A stretch of DNA of 64,000 nt from Flectonema sp. DT1601 (GCA_964019425.1 OZ025780.1:1320001-1384000); one strand, 5' to 3'. Positions 18,786 to 30,736 are shown, counted from the stretch's first letter. Notes: a model not told the origin generated them from the letters alone. Numbers and translations: made by a program.

Positions 18786-18986
18786 ACAAACAGGATAGAC
18801 CCCCTTCCAGTAAAAAGATGACATATTAATCACTTACTAAATAAAAGTAATAAATTTTACCTGAAGAGAAAAACTCGAAGAATGTAGAAAACAAACAGAT
18901 ATAAAAAGAGAATACCAAACACCGCAATACGATGCCTCCCCAAAGGAACAACCAGACAACAACTTGAATTACATCAAGACATGGAG

Positions 18987-19859
18987 CTAAATATCTAATA
19001 AAGACATCTTAAGATCGTTATCATAATTTTCTTTAAAAGCAACAGTTCTACCTCCTCTGGTGTATCTGTTGACAGGCTTACGGGGTGATCTTAAAATTGA
19101 AGATGCCGGAGTAGCTGGTGAATCAGAATGATCACTAATAATGTCTGTCTTATCAACCAATTCTACTTTTGATTGAATCTTCTCAGAAGTATCAGTCGTG
19201 GTAGCTTCAACTAGTATGGCAACACCTACACCACTTCCAGGACTTTGAATTGGTATTGTTGATGCTCCTCCTGGACTGGATGGTGGAGAAGCAGTCGGAT
19301 TCTTTTGTGAATAACCATCCATCTCAACATCATCAGCGTCAGCTGCTATAAACACTGAAGGTCGTGGATTTAACATCATGTGTCTTAAAATAAATGCAAC
19401 GGCAACTGCTGTGACTGTAGCCACTCCTAAACACATAAATAACCCAATCAGATGTGAAGCAAATGAAAACAATAAAACAGCAATTAAACTACTCGCCAAT
19501 GCAGATGTCCCTGTAATAAGCCCAATAAGCGTTGAGTTATGTCTCCATGAATATGAGCTGCCATGCGCTCTGAAGTCAGCGCTTTTTTCATTTGGAGCGA
19601 TGGATGATTGGAATCTTGCGTGATTTCGAAGTACAAAACAACTACCAATCCCAGCAGGTATCGCAAACGACATCGAAACTACCATTGCTATGACCTCATT
19701 GCTCAATACTAACATCAGAACAATAACGACCATTGAAACTCCAAAAACAAACACACATCCGAGTACTGCTGTTGTCAAAGCATCAAAACTAGGATCCACA
19801 ATTGCATCAGAACCGATCCCCTTTTGATTAGCTGAAGGTGTTGAGTACTGGACTTCCAT
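18987..19859 (-). CDS. Four-TM membrane protein of unknown function
   Basis: 290 residues. Four hydrophobic segments at about 29-53, 55-78, 111-133 and 135-158 form two hairpins separated by a polar loop. The rest (about 165-290) is a polar Ser/Pro-rich tail with possible phosphorylation sites (TASPPSSPGG, ILRSPRKP), presumably cytosolic. No family motif recognised. An acceptor-like CCAG followed by GTAGCG ends at 19878, 19 bases before the ATG. Confidence 0.75.
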   Translation of the reverse strand: MEVQYSTPSANQKGIGSDAIVDPSFDALTTAVLGCVFVFGVSMVVIVLMLVLSNEVIAMVVSMSFAIPAGIGSCFVLRNHARFQSSIAPNEKSADFRAHGSSYSWRHNSTLIGLITGTSALASSLIAVLLFSFASHLIGLFMCLGVATVTAVAVAFILRHMMLNPRPSVFIAADADDVEMDGYSQKNPTASPPSSPGGASTIPIQSPGSGVGVAILVEATTTDTSEKIQSKVELVDKTDIISDHSDSPATPASSILRSPRKPVNRYTRGGRTVAFKENYDNDLKMSLLDI

Positions 19860-20757
19860 TTTAATACATTCCGCTACCTGGTTGATGAATTACGTACTTT
19901 GAACTCACATTGTTCAATCCCACAGAAAATTGAGATTCAGATTAAAAAAAAAACGATTAAGCAATAGCTGTAGTAGAAATAGAAACAACAAAGATTATAA
20001 ATATAAAACACAAAAAACAGAACATTTTGATACGAAGATCTTCAACAGAATGTTCATCAACTCATTTTGTGACTGGTGAAGGAAAATCGTGCGTGAGACT
20101 TTTTTTTTTTTTTTTGACGAAAAAAACACACCACACACATGCAAGCAATCAAAATATAGTCCGCCCTCTTAATTTACAACAAAGAATGACTGTGTGTGTC
20201 TTACTCGACTGTCGGTAAGATGCGAAGCACGAAAGACAAATACGTTCGCTTTTTTCAATATCCGATCGCTTAAAGGAGTTAGCGACACTTTTTTCAACAG
20301 TAAAAACTAAATTTCAAAAAAAAAAAAAGAAAGAAAGAAAAAGAAATAATAATAATAATAATGGAAATGGCTTTTTAACCTTGAAATACAAAAAGTTCGT
20401 GATTGCACGAAAAAAAGCAAAAATTGGAAAGACTTTTTTTTAAACAAAATAAATCACAATTTACGTACAAGAACAGAATAATGAAATGAGTAAAACAATT
20501 ACTATCTCACTAAGAGAAAAAAAGGAGAAAAAAAAATACGCTTAAACCAAAACAGAAAAAGCTTCCTTATCTAACCAACAAGAGAAGCCATCCAACTGCT
20601 GGTCACTGCGCATAGGTGAGGTTCTCAACTGCAAGAAGGTAGGTTGTTTTCAGACGAATTTTTCGGGTAAAAAATAAAATAAAATAAAAAACACTAACGA
20701 GACATAATACATCACTCAAAAAACTACATAAAATAAAGTAAGGAAAAGGAGTGCAAC
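19860..20757. other. Intergenic gap
   Basis: A/T homopolymers and an (AAT)n run near 20348-20360. No gene recognised. Confidence 0.5.
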
Positions 20758-22017
20758 TTAATTAGCAATACCGAACCCACTCAGCGATCTTGTGGCAGAT
20801 CGGATCTCTGGAGTGATCTCTGTGTAAGTTAATTTACTAGAAGGAATGTCAACTGTGAGTAACCCCCACTTGTGTGAAGTCCGATGATGGTGTACAACAA
20901 TTGCTCCAAATGTGGCACCATTTTGTGCTGCAGCAATATATCCCAGATTCCCACCTGCGTATGAAGGTGGATGACTATCTTCTGCTGTCCCGATAACTTT
21001 CGGTGTCTTACCTGGTCCCCAAATTACAACCTGAAAACTGTGATCTCCAGACTTTGAAGGAGCAAGACTAATAAAGTTATCACTCAAATACATTCGAGTA
21101 ACAGAATAATAAAAGAAACACGATGATGGGACAGGAACAGAATTCCACGACGCAGTTGAGGTACCAGCGAGTGTTACTAATCCAAGACCAGGATCCTCTT
21201 GAGAAGAAACTTTTTTATAACCAATTCGGTAAATTGACTTACCAAACTGCGTCACACCCGTAATATAACCCGCGTAGTATGAGGCTTCGGTTTCATTTGT
21301 TCCCCTTTGGACGTGTCCCAACTCTGATATCGATCCAGTAGTTGGATTAATTTCATAGAAGATGAAGTTAGACTTCTTAAGAATAGAAAATATCATCGTT
21401 CCTGTTTCTTCATGAAAAGTTTGTCCAAGAGGGTATCCAGTAACAAGTGATATGTTCTTTGCGGTACTTTCTCCATTTGTTGAAATCGAATAGAGGATTG
21501 GATTGGTGTTATCAGATCCGTCGAGGAAGTGAAACATTTGATTCTTCGAGTCAAAAGGGAAAACACGAGTACTCTCTCCATACAAAGAATCAGTCCAGGT
21601 CTTAACGGCACCTGTTACTCGAGTGTTACTAATAACATGACCAGTTGAAGACAGAGCTGTGACTTCTAAACCACCACCGAATCCCATAAAGAGAGCGAAG
21701 TAAGACGAAGAGTTCGATTCTTCTTTTACAGCCTCAGTTTCCTTTTTGGTTTTTGGAACTTGCTCATCCTCAAAAACTCTCTGCCATGGTACTGCTGGAT
21801 CACAACAACCAACAGACCCGACATTACATCCAACAGTCCATCTTGGACAGCATCTGGCAGGGTATTCGTTCGATTTTTTAACGCACATTGTCTCATCATT
21901 TAGACAACAAGCATAACCCTGGTCATCCTGACAACAAGTCTCATCACTTGTACATCCACAATCAGCAGCTACACTACAGATCAGCCAAGCAGCTGTCGCA
22001 GCTACAATCGCTTTCAT
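20758..22017 (-). CDS. Secreted protein with N-terminal granulin-like Cys domain
   Basis: 419 residues. A signal peptide (MKAIVAATAAWLICSVAA) is followed by a Cys-rich block of about 55 residues with paired cysteines (TCC, ACC, RCC, GCC) in the CC-rich pattern of granulin modules. From about 105 to the end the sequence alternates short beta-strand-like stretches with G/S/T turns (FHFLDGSDNTNP, FYEINPTTGSISE), which suggests a beta-propeller-like fold. That is inference from periodicity only. It is probably secreted. Enzymatic or binding role unknown. An acceptor-like ATCAG followed by GTATAAC ends at 22051. Confidence 0.8.
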   Translation of the reverse strand: MKAIVAATAAWLICSVAADCGCTSDETCCQDDQGYACCLNDETMCVKKSNEYPARCCPRWTVGCNVGSVGCCDPAVPWQRVFEDEQVPKTKKETEAVKEESNSSSYFALFMGFGGGLEVTALSSTGHVISNTRVTGAVKTWTDSLYGESTRVFPFDSKNQMFHFLDGSDNTNPILYSISTNGESTAKNISLVTGYPLGQTFHEETGTMIFSILKKSNFIFYEINPTTGSISELGHVQRGTNETEASYYAGYITGVTQFGKSIYRIGYKKVSSQEDPGLGLVTLAGTSTASWNSVPVPSSCFFYYSVTRMYLSDNFISLAPSKSGDHSFQVVIWGPGKTPKVIGTAEDSHPPSYAGGNLGYIAAAQNGATFGAIVVHHHRTSHKWGLLTVDIPSSKLTYTEITPEIRSATRSLSGFGIAN

Positions 22018-22925
22018 TTTGTAGAAGGTTGCTGTGTAATAATGTTATACCTGATTGCGGATAAATAAATCCAAAGTTACTACGATTGCTTAGGGGGTCG
22101 TCATTATTATTTTTTCTGTTTCTGTGAAGATATACTTAGTCTACCACCACAACATCAATAATATTATCAAAAAGAATGAGGAGGAAGGAAAAGGACAAGT
22201 CAAGCACTCAAGGCTAAAACTAGGTGTTAATCAAAGCCAAATAGGTTAGGTGGGAAAGACACAACACTTACAAAAAAAAAAAAAAAAAAAACTACCCTCC
22301 ACATCAGAAAAATCAGACTAAGAGATAAACCCGCTCGTATTGTCGTTTTTTTATTCATTTATTTCTTTTAAGGTTGCTAATGTTATGGTAAAAGGTTGTC
22401 GTCTAGAAAAAAAGCTGAAATCCAACTTTGCCTGCCGAGGTTTTCACAGGCGATAATATTCTTTTATGCTGACAACTATTGTAGACGAGACTTTTTACTT
22501 TTACAGGCATGCAATAAGGGCAATTCTTATTTTTTTTTAAGAATAATATTTTGGAGAAAAGAATATTCGCAGGAAGGGGGAAAAAAGGAAAAAGAAAGAA
22601 ACACATAAGGAACACCCAACTATCATTTGGCATCCCGAAAGAACAAAAGGTATCTTAATGGACAACAACAAAAAAAGGAATGTAACTCACGAGGAAAGTT
22701 GCAAAACTACAAACAAAGTGCTGTGAGATAGGCTTGCAGGATACAGGCATAACTCTGTTTGAGATATTGAACACTAAACGTGTCGGACATCATCTTTTCA
22801 TGTTAATTCTTTGTTTTGAAAAAAAAAAAAAAAAAAAAAAAAAAAAACAGAGAGAGAGAGAGAAAAAAAGAGACATTGAGTAATGTAAAGGAAAAAGAAA
22901 AAAATGAAATACTGAAATACTGAAA
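22018..22925. other. Intergenic gap
   Basis: A runs near 22270-22290 and 22820-22847, the latter followed by an (AG)n stretch. No gene recognised. Confidence 0.5.
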
Positions 22926-25900
22926 TCAGTAGTAATTTGGTTTTTGCCTGATTTCAGGAGTCACGTCATCATATTTGTCATCGTCGAAATTTTCACCACC
23001 GTACTCAGGATCATCTTCATCGAATCTCTCTTTACGAGGAATTCTCTTTGGTCTTGGTTTTGGTTTTTCACCAGGTTTTGGTCTCTCTTTAGGAGGCATT
23101 CTTAAAATTCTAACAGCGTAGCCTCTATCTGGCATATCAACGTCAGCTGGGTTGTTTGTTTATTTGTTACCGGAGTAATTAAAAGTGAATTCAAGAATCA
23201 TAAAGTACATACCATGATAACCAGCCAAGTCAGATCTCGTCACAGCATCTCTAATCCTCTTAGCAATATCGTTGTTGGAGCGGCGTTCTCCTCCACATGC
23301 CTGAAGGAAACCATTCCAGCCTTCAGCGAGTCTTGAATTAACTGATTTTATTTCTGATACGAGTGCGTTGACCATGTCAGCTGTTGGAAATCCCATTCTT
23401 GAATCATAAAGAGATTTCGTGTGAAAGTAAGGATCGTCTTTGTTTGAGTAATAGTCCTCATCTGGTTTGACGAGATTAGCAAAGAAGACTTGAAACATAA
23501 CTAATTTACACGATGTTTCATTAGCAAAGAAAGCTTCCGATACCATTTCATCATCCTTTGCCATTCTTGGATGGACTAGCCCAGCTGCGAATCTTCTCGA
23601 CTTCTTAACAGACCAACGAACGTGTCTATTAAACAACTCCGACAGGAACGCATTTTTAATGTCCGACCAAGAATATTTCTTACTGATAGTAAGCATACAT
23701 AATATAACACCTAAGTCAGGTGTAATTACTTTATGTCTTTCTGTTGGATATTGTATAAACCTACCGAGATTAGATTCTACAGTATCTTGAAGCTCAGGCC
23801 ACAAGTCAGCTGTGTATAAAAACAGTCGGTGTAGAGCACAATATCCGTTTAAGGCTTTGACACTGGCATGAAGCTGTCCCTTCATAACTTCAACAACCAT
23901 GTGGTTCATAAGTTGTGGTAGAGCTGCTAGACAGTTTCCAATATTTACAGAAACAGCTCTGTCATGGGCTCCTAGTGTGTCATTCTCAACAACGCAAGGT
24001 GGATTGAATCCACCATCGATATCAATTTCAACAGTCGCGTGACTGATAGCAACCGCAGGTATTAATCCAGGAAATCCCCTTCTTGGAACAGTGAAAGCAA
24101 CTCCCAAAGGCTTTCCATTTAAAAAAAATGAAATCTTTCTGCTGTCGGCATCCCATAAGGATCCAACAACATCACCAGGTGCGACTTTTTGACCATATTC
24201 TTCTCTGTCAGCTTTGTGTACTTTCATCCCTTGAGTGGAGAAGCAGAAACCTTGATCATCAGTTCCGATATTGACGTCACCGTTTTGAGTAATCCAACCA
24301 ATCTTTACAACTCCGTGAGCTGCGTACTTACCGGCAACTCTGAGGTTAGGAATAAAACTATACTTAACAATCTCTACCTGAAAGTAGTGACTACCAGCAG
24401 CAGCAAAACGTCCACCACGGATACCTGCCCAACCTGTACTCTTAAACACGTGTCGTTTTCCTGGAAGTCTAGTGAGGTTTTCTTTTCCCTTACCATCGAT
24501 GTCAGCTCCCGCAATAGTCCAGGCGCTGTTTGCTGATCTGACCCCAACAGATAGTTTTTGTAGTTGCGGAATAAACTGTTTCATACTTCTATCAGCGTGA
24601 TGTCTATCAATGTACAATGGGATCCAGTGTGTAAACTTCTCTTTCCAAACTCCAATACGAACTCCTTCATCATAAGCTGTTTTACTAATAGGATCGAATT
24701 GACAAGTAAAAACAGGTCTGCCATGCATTGCTTCAGCTGATAGCACGCCGACACCTAAAATATCTTCAGAAGGTGGTGCTCCAGTAGTAAAACACTTCAA
24801 GTGCTGTGCTTCCCAGAATCTAGCATCTTCATACAATCCTTTCCACGGTGAAAATATCTGAGCTAGGTATCTTCGTTCTCTGTTACGAGGAAGGAAGTCC
24901 ATAACTATCATCATAGCGTCGTCAGGAATGTAAAAGATTTTACTGTGAGTAATCTTCTTTTTCTTCTGTAGTTTTGTTGTTTTTTTTAAACTTTTTGTTT
25001 TAAATAAAAACTACTTTAGTAACAAGAGAACATAATCATACCTTCGAACCCTTCTTTTCGTCAAGTTCCTCCTGTAAAGAGTTGACACATCTATCAATAG
25101 CAGCGATTGCTTGTGGATTGTCACCAACAGAGTCAGTTAGTGCAGCATGGAATTCAGCTAGTGCGAATGGAGGTGCATCATCACAGTCAACAGCAGAAGG
25201 TAGTTCAGGTACTGGTTTAATAGGCGTGTGATCACATTCAGGGCATCGGTAACCTTTTCTGCGTCTAATTATTCTCTCCTCATCAAACTGATTGAGTTGA
25301 ACCATTGTACCAGTAAGACCATTCGGTTTAAAATCATAACTAAAGTTTCGTGGGGCAGGTTGGATGATTTTTAATTTCACAATCAGACTGCCACAGCTAC
25401 CAGACTTTGAGTTTGATTTAATTCCTTGTTTGGTTGGAGGAGGTAATAATTTGAGGACGAGCTCTTGTGATTTCTCCGTCAGGGACTCAGTCTGAACATT
25501 TACAAAACCAATCACATCACGTCCACGTGGAGAGATGTTTACTACCGTGAAGGTCAACACTTCTTTGTTGTAGGATTTTGATTTTTTAAACAATGCCTGC
25601 TCATACCAAGCTGGCGTCGATGGACCCGCTACTTGTGGTAAAATCGAATTACCATCAATCTTGCAGGCCAGAGAAAACTTTCGAGTTGAATATTTCTGAC
25701 TGCCAAATGCAACCTCAACTCTTAATTCAGTACTTAGGTATGGAGCAGCATTGAATTTCTTTGATTCGTGATAAGCAGACATGTCTACATTTAATTTAGT
25801 TGCGAACTGAATATCAGTTACGATTGTGATGTCACGTGGTTTTGGTAAAGAACGTGAAAATACCATATCATTCGATTTGAAGATTCTGTACTTAGGAGCT

Positions 25901-26946
25901 TCGAATTCAGTTCGGCCTTCATCAGCCTCATCACGTTCAAGAGACTTTTTGTAGAGGATCTGATGTGTTTCAAGTGTTCGAATATCGTTGCGGTGCATCT
26001 TAACCCATTTTGGACCCCATAACCCCATACCATCACACCAGCTGTATTTACATTTTCCTGGGACAGCTCCACGGTGCATACAAAATGAATATTGATCAAA
26101 GACGAAATCTGACCAATGCTTGCATTCGCTGTACTGAAGTTGGTATTCCCAGGTACTTTCAGCAGTGTGAGGCTTGATTCGGATGTAGTCACCTTTGCCA
26201 TCACCGGTGTCAACACCGGAGAAGAAGAATGACTGCAATTGAATTAGCAGTGTTTGAATACCATAAGCTGCTGACCAACCTGTGAAAGGTTTTAATGTGT
26301 GTTCAGCTGTGCTAAACTCTCCATCGTTAAGAAGGTCCATACAGATATAACTTCCAAATATATTTGGGTGATCGACATCAGCTCCCAAGATTTTAACCTT
26401 TGGTGGACACGCAGGATATGTTGGTGGGAAGTCAAGCTCTACGTGAAGTACACCTTTACCTGTTACACCACCAGGTGCTGCAAGGTTGCAGTGCCATTTT
26501 AGAAGTGAATCACTTATAGGTTTAGCTGATACACCCCAAGAAGGATCTCTTTCAAGTTTTAAAATTTCTCGAGCCAAACGTCTCGCAGCGCTGTGGCTGA
26601 CAATACCTCGACCAACCCGACCAGCAATTTGTTTTTTAAAAAAGTCTGTTCGCTCTCTGTTGTAGCTCTTGAAAAAACATATTTCAGCGTCTTCGTAGTC
26701 TGTGAGTTCTCTTCTCTTATTTATCTGTTCCTGAAAAGAATTATCGATATCTTGTTGGATGTCAGCCAACCACTGTTTGCGTTCTTTGTCAGTGATTACT
26801 GTTGTTTTGTATTTCTCCGGATCGATGTCCCCCTTGTGGCTTTTTCTGTCCTTGGCAGTAGCCTTCTTTTTCTTGTCTTTTGTGTGAACTTCATGAGATC
26901 TAAGGCCGTCTGCCATAACCTGGCAGTTGGTATCTCCGTTAGACAT
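22926..26946 (-). CDS. E2 ubiquitin-conjugating enzyme fused to a SPRY domain, 3 exons
   Basis: Exons 25042-26946, 23213-24965 and 22926-23146 join to about 1,292 residues. The start is ATG 26946 (MSNGDTN); the frame further 5' has only a TTG. After a Lys-rich N-terminus comes a UBC fold (about residues 118-260) with LELDFPPTYP-like VELDFPPTYPACPP and HPNIFGSYICMDLL, which places the catalytic Cys near 202, so the E2 looks active. A CPEC zinc-binding pair follows near 590. Just after exon junction 1, IPDDAMMIVMDFLPRNRERRY resembles an F-box helix, then a SPRY/B30.2 domain (GSHYFQVEI, VKIGWITQNG, GDVVGSLWDADSRKISFFLNG). The tail is acidic/basic. SPRY domains bind substrates, so I infer a self-contained E2 with substrate choice built in. 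Confidence 0.88.
23147..23212 (-). other. Intron 2 of the E2-SPRY gene
   Basis: 66 bases, GTATGTACT to CAACCCAG, phase 1. Joins AGYHA to DVDMPDRGYAVRIL; reading through would stop at TAA 23160. Confidence 0.85.
24966..25041 (-). other. Intron 1 of the E2-SPRY gene
   Basis: 76 bases, GTATGATTA to AAACTACAG, phase 0. Joins the E2 part (…KKGSK) to KKKKITHSKIFYIPDD. One of two introns here with GTATGA instead of GTATGT. Confidence 0.85.
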
Positions 26947-28218
26947 TTCTTTGCAACGCCCAGAGAGTTTAAAAGGCGAGGGCAACCTAAAGCCGTGGAG
27001 GAAAATTAAAATATTACCAACCAGAAAACAACTACGCTAAACATAAATATAAACTGCTGAAAGGAATAGCTTTCCTCTATTTTATGCAGAAAGAGGTAAG
27101 AGATTTATAACACATTGCTGCTGCTTTCTTTTTTTTTTCCCCCACCAATAGCACACCTCAATAAGAACCCAATAAGACTGTTAGAATACGAGTTTGTCGC
27201 TAAGAAATGAAAGACCTCCCTCCACTTCCTATTATCGATAGTTGCTTGTTAACCTAATCGTTAATCTCGACAAGTTGCAACAACAATAACTTGTATTCTG
27301 ATCTAACATCACTATTACCGTGAGGAGGGTAACAGATTCTGACAGCAGATAGAATATTGGTTTGGTTACATAGATAAATAAAAAATATAAAATAAAAAAA
27401 TATTTCAAAAAAAAAAAAAAAAAAACAGGTTGCTCTGCTGTTCCATTTAACAATATGGAATACGTAGTTTCACTTGTCCCCCCCCCCCCTTTTAGGAATT
27501 TATTTCAGTTTTTTTTTTGATAATTCAGATTTATCAACCGTTCTACTCCAACTGTACATCAGATCTCGTCAGGACAAGTAGGATAATAATAAAGAGAGGG
27601 AAGTGGTGCTCAGTAAGAGCTTCATCACATCTCCAGGACACTGTTTTTTAACTAAATGGGTGTCAGGTTTTTTTTTTTTTTTTTTTTGTACTAAAGGATG
27701 GAGAAGAGACAAAGCAGCAACAATTCATGTGAGTGTGTGTGTGTAGTTTTATTGGGAGGGGGAACCTACCAATTCATTGTTGTAGGAGGAGAAGGAGGGG
27801 AAAGATAAACCAGAAAGGGGGGATAAACTCGCACACCATATATAATACAACTCATCTAGCAACCAGAATACCTTTCTCTGTAAATACAAACGAACAAACA
27901 AAATAAAAGGACAAACTATTTTTCTTTAGTCTTTGAGAAACGTATAGAAATACCTCTTTCAATGTTTCAGAGATCTCAGTCTCGAAAAAACTGACGAAGG
28001 TATTCGCAAGTTAGGTTGTTTCTCTTTTTATTTATTCATTTATTTTTGTTTTAAAAAACTTTCTTTTTTTTTTTTTTATATACTTTTTTTTTTTACCGCC
28101 ATTGCACGCAAGAAAGCTACTGAAATAATCACAACGGGACAACGCACCTCAAGTAATTAAAGTAGACTACAATGGAGAGAGGTAAACATTAAAGTCCTCA
28201 TTATATTTTCTAACTAAT
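26947..28218. other. Intergenic gap of 1.3 kb
   Basis: Contains poly-T/A runs, a C11 run near 27478-27490 and a short (GT)n near 27731. No gene recognised. Confidence 0.5.
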
Positions 28219-29292
28219 TTAGTAATTTGATCCTTCAGAGACATCTGACGAAGCTCTTTTTGGTGTTTGCGGACTAACTAGATTGTGAAAGAAGAATTCA
28301 TGAGCAACACCATTATCAGTCACTCCTGTGGTTTTGGCTGCAACATGATCGTCTTTCCAAGAGAGGTACCATGCATCACAAACAGGAAAGAATCGCTGAT
28401 GTAGATTAGCAAATCGATCAGTAAATGTAAAGGTTGCTGGAGTGTCAACAGTAGTGCAAGTCCCTATTTCAGATCCTGCATCGTTATTACTCGGAGGTAC
28501 TTTATAAATATGAAGGGTTCCATGTAGTTTTGATGCAACCCTTGCATTGGTTGTTTGACTCTGTTGAACTAATTCATCATGACTACGAAGAGTTGTTGAA
28601 TAAGGAAAACAAACACCACCTTTCTCAATTAGAATCGTATATCCAAGTTTTTCACTCATATACCACGTTATAGCTTCCAAAGGTATATCAGAAAGGTAAC
28701 CAAACAAATCTTCATTATTGTAGTATGGTATCCCTTCGTGAGTTGTGTCTGAAATGCATAAGTTCTCCAGATCAATCGATTCTGAAGTATCAACTTCTGT
28801 GTTTAATATTATACTTGATAACTGATCTCGTAGGGAAGCTGATGATGGTAGGATAGCAAAAACCAACTCCTTACGATCATTTAATAACTCGCTTAGCCTA
28901 TCACTTATTGCAGTTCCCAACTTTGATAAGACATCACGATACTCATAATGGTTTTTAATCTTCTGTTCTTCTCTGATAAATGCTATGGTAAAGTCACATG
29001 GTTTTATCTTAAGACCATAAAAAGAAGCTTCTCGGAGTAGTTGAGAACGACTGTATCCTGTTGGGCATTGCCAACGATCGGTTCTCATATATTGCAAACA
29101 AGTTTCGAATAGAGTAGCATCTCTGTCTATGAATATTAACCCTTCTGAATCATGATCAACGTTACTATCTCCGGCTATGATACCCGTGAAGTACGACCCG
29201 TCTTCACATCCCCATGATAACGTTGTTTTCAATGTATCAAACCTTCGCCCTCCTACATTTAGAGATATAACTGCATTACTCGTATCAGACAT
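28219..29292 (-). CDS. KCTD-like BTB/T1 domain protein
   Basis: 357 residues. The N-terminal T1-type BTB domain (about 8-97) has VISLNVGGRRFDTLKTTL, SEGLIFIDRDATLFETCLQY and LLREASFYGLKI, as in KCTD proteins and Kv channel tetramerisation domains. No membrane segments follow, so it is not a channel. KCTD proteins oligomerise and often recruit substrates to cullin-3 ubiquitin ligases, which is the likely but unproven role. The C-terminal 250 residues are not recognised. An acceptor-like TTCACAG ends at 29335. Confidence 0.88.
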   Translation of the reverse strand: MSDTSNAVISLNVGGRRFDTLKTTLSWGCEDGSYFTGIIAGDSNVDHDSEGLIFIDRDATLFETCLQYMRTDRWQCPTGYSRSQLLREASFYGLKIKPCDFTIAFIREEQKIKNHYEYRDVLSKLGTAISDRLSELLNDRKELVFAILPSSASLRDQLSSIILNTEVDTSESIDLENLCISDTTHEGIPYYNNEDLFGYLSDIPLEAITWYMSEKLGYTILIEKGGVCFPYSTTLRSHDELVQQSQTTNARVASKLHGTLHIYKVPPSNNDAGSEIGTCTTVDTPATFTFTDRFANLHQRFFPVCDAWYLSWKDDHVAAKTTGVTDNGVAHEFFFHNLVSPQTPKRASSDVSEGSNY

Positions 29293-29650
29293 TCAACTTG
29301 CTAGCATTATGTTTATTTATTTAATTTGTAAGGACTGTGAAGATGTGTTGACTAAAATCAATAAAATTAGTTTTTTTTTCTTTGTACTCAATTAAGTACG
29401 AAACGTTGGTATCAAGAGATGACAAAACAGATAAAAAAAACACCCCCCCATCAAACATACGTTTGACAAAAAAAAAAAACCTGAATCATGAAGATAAAAT
29501 AAAATAGTACCGAAACGTATCAATTAAAAAAAGTAGTTTCATCCGACTAATAAAATTGACTAAAAAAAAAAGGTGATTTGTTGGTTAGCATCTGCATTCA
29601 CCAAATAAAACAGATGATCTGATGTAATGATCGATTTAATAAAGATATCT
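29293..29650. other. Short intergenic gap
   Basis: Leader of the KCTD-like gene plus A runs near 29430-29480 and 29560-29570. Nothing else seen. Confidence 0.45.
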
Positions 29651-30736
29651 CTACAACTCTTCTCTTTCAAAGTTAGGTTCCGATTCTACAACAACGTGTT
29701 CTTCAATATATTTATCACCCGGATGACATGAGTCCTTGCAAGTAAAGACGTATACTACACCAAAGTTTGTGCTTGCCTCGGGACAGTCTGAAGGGAGGAA
29801 TGCTAATGCCGTAGAGAGGATCTGAGTTTCAAACACCCGAGGGGATCCACAATTCTTACAACATGGAGGACTGTAGTCAATAGGGAGTAACGGTCCGATA
29901 GGAAGAAAACTTCCTCCTTGAGAGTAACGAATTACTTGTGATGGACACCTTGCGAGGCGTTTGCTGTACTTTGCGAAAACCTTGTCTCCAGATTTAAGAG
30001 AAGTTTTCTCGTACTCCTCAGGTTGTTGCACATCCATTGACAGACCTGTAGAACCTTTTGTACGGACTTCCTGTTCGTAACTTGCGTACTTTGATCGAAA
30101 TTCTCGAATTTCTGCCTCAGCGGCTCCATCAACATCATCGGGTTCTACGAAGGTATCGATTGGAGTCATTTTAAAGGGTTTTGGTAGAAGATTTCTCTTT
30201 TTTGAAATAGTATCGCCGTCACAAAATGAGTTGAATAAAACATTCTGAACCAACTGAAGTGAGTTGTTGGCTGGCTCACTATTCGAAGTGATAGGAGCAG
30301 GTGGAGGTGTAGCCGGAGGCGTTGTACTACCGAACCCACCCCCTCCAAAACCACCATCTTCATCATTATCATCATCACCCCAGTCATCATCAACAGCAAA
30401 TGAAGTAGTCACAGGTTTTGTTTTTTCGGAATTAGTTTTTGACTGATCGTAATCACGATTATATGATTGACTTCTTATTGCTATTGTTGCTTTACAGTTT
30501 GCTCCACTACACATGAAGACATAAAGAACTCTGTCGAATACCTTCTGTGGTCCATAAACCTGAGCAATTAACCTCATCATACCATCATCACACTTAGTAC
30601 ATTGAATTAAATTACCCTTTACAGGATGTTGATATACTGCTGACCCACCTAACTTATGAAAATAACAGTCTTCTTCACCAGTCTTCACAGTGTACTCTGG
30701 TGTGGCTACACCAAGAAACACTTCGGGTTGTGACAT
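29651..30736 (-). CDS. PDCD2/Tsr4 family protein
   Basis: 361 residues from ATG 30736 (MSQPEVFLG). The frame is open 75 bases further 5', but that part lacks an ATG and crosses an acceptor-like CAACAG ending at 30749. The N-terminal PDCD2 signature is CTKCDDGMMRLIAQVYGP then RVLYVFMCSGANC. The C-terminal PDCD2_C signature is PPCCKNCGSPRVFETQ then VYVFTCKDSC. A Gly/Asp-rich linker (DDWGDDDNDEDGGFGGGGFG) lies between. Tsr4/PDCD2 proteins escort the ribosomal protein uS5 (Rps2) into 40S pre-ribosomes. All zinc-binding pairs look intact. Confidence 0.92.
   Translation of the reverse strand: MSQPEVFLGVATPEYTVKTGEEDCYFHKLGGSAVYQHPVKGNLIQCTKCDDGMMRLIAQVYGPQKVFDRVLYVFMCSGANCKATIAIRSQSYNRDYDQSKTNSEKTKPVTTSFAVDDDWGDDDNDEDGGFGGGGFGSTTPPATPPPAPITSNSEPANNSLQLVQNVLFNSFCDGDTISKKRNLLPKPFKMTPIDTFVEPDDVDGAAEAEIREFRSKYASYEQEVRTKGSTGLSMDVQQPEEYEKTSLKSGDKVFAKYSKRLARCPSQVIRYSQGGSFLPIGPLLPIDYSPPCCKNCGSPRVFETQILSTALAFLPSDCPEASTNFGVVYVFTCKDSCHPGDKYIEEHVVVESEPNFEREEL

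Larger units (their letters stand above)
17295..18986. other. Intergenic gap of 1.7 kb with tandem repeats and a hairpin
   Basis: No coding frame recognised. It holds a T run near 17767-17789, an 18-base repeat (GCGTTTCATCAAAGGACG at about 18033 and 18306), a hairpin at 18095-18115 and a tandem array at 18521-18785. A pyrimidine-rich CAG|GTAAAA lies about 130 bases after the next gene's stop. Confidence 0.5.

Noticed and set aside
26947-26985. Longer E2-SPRY start with MPSPFKLSG
   Set aside because: The first codon there is TTG. The first ATG is at 26946.
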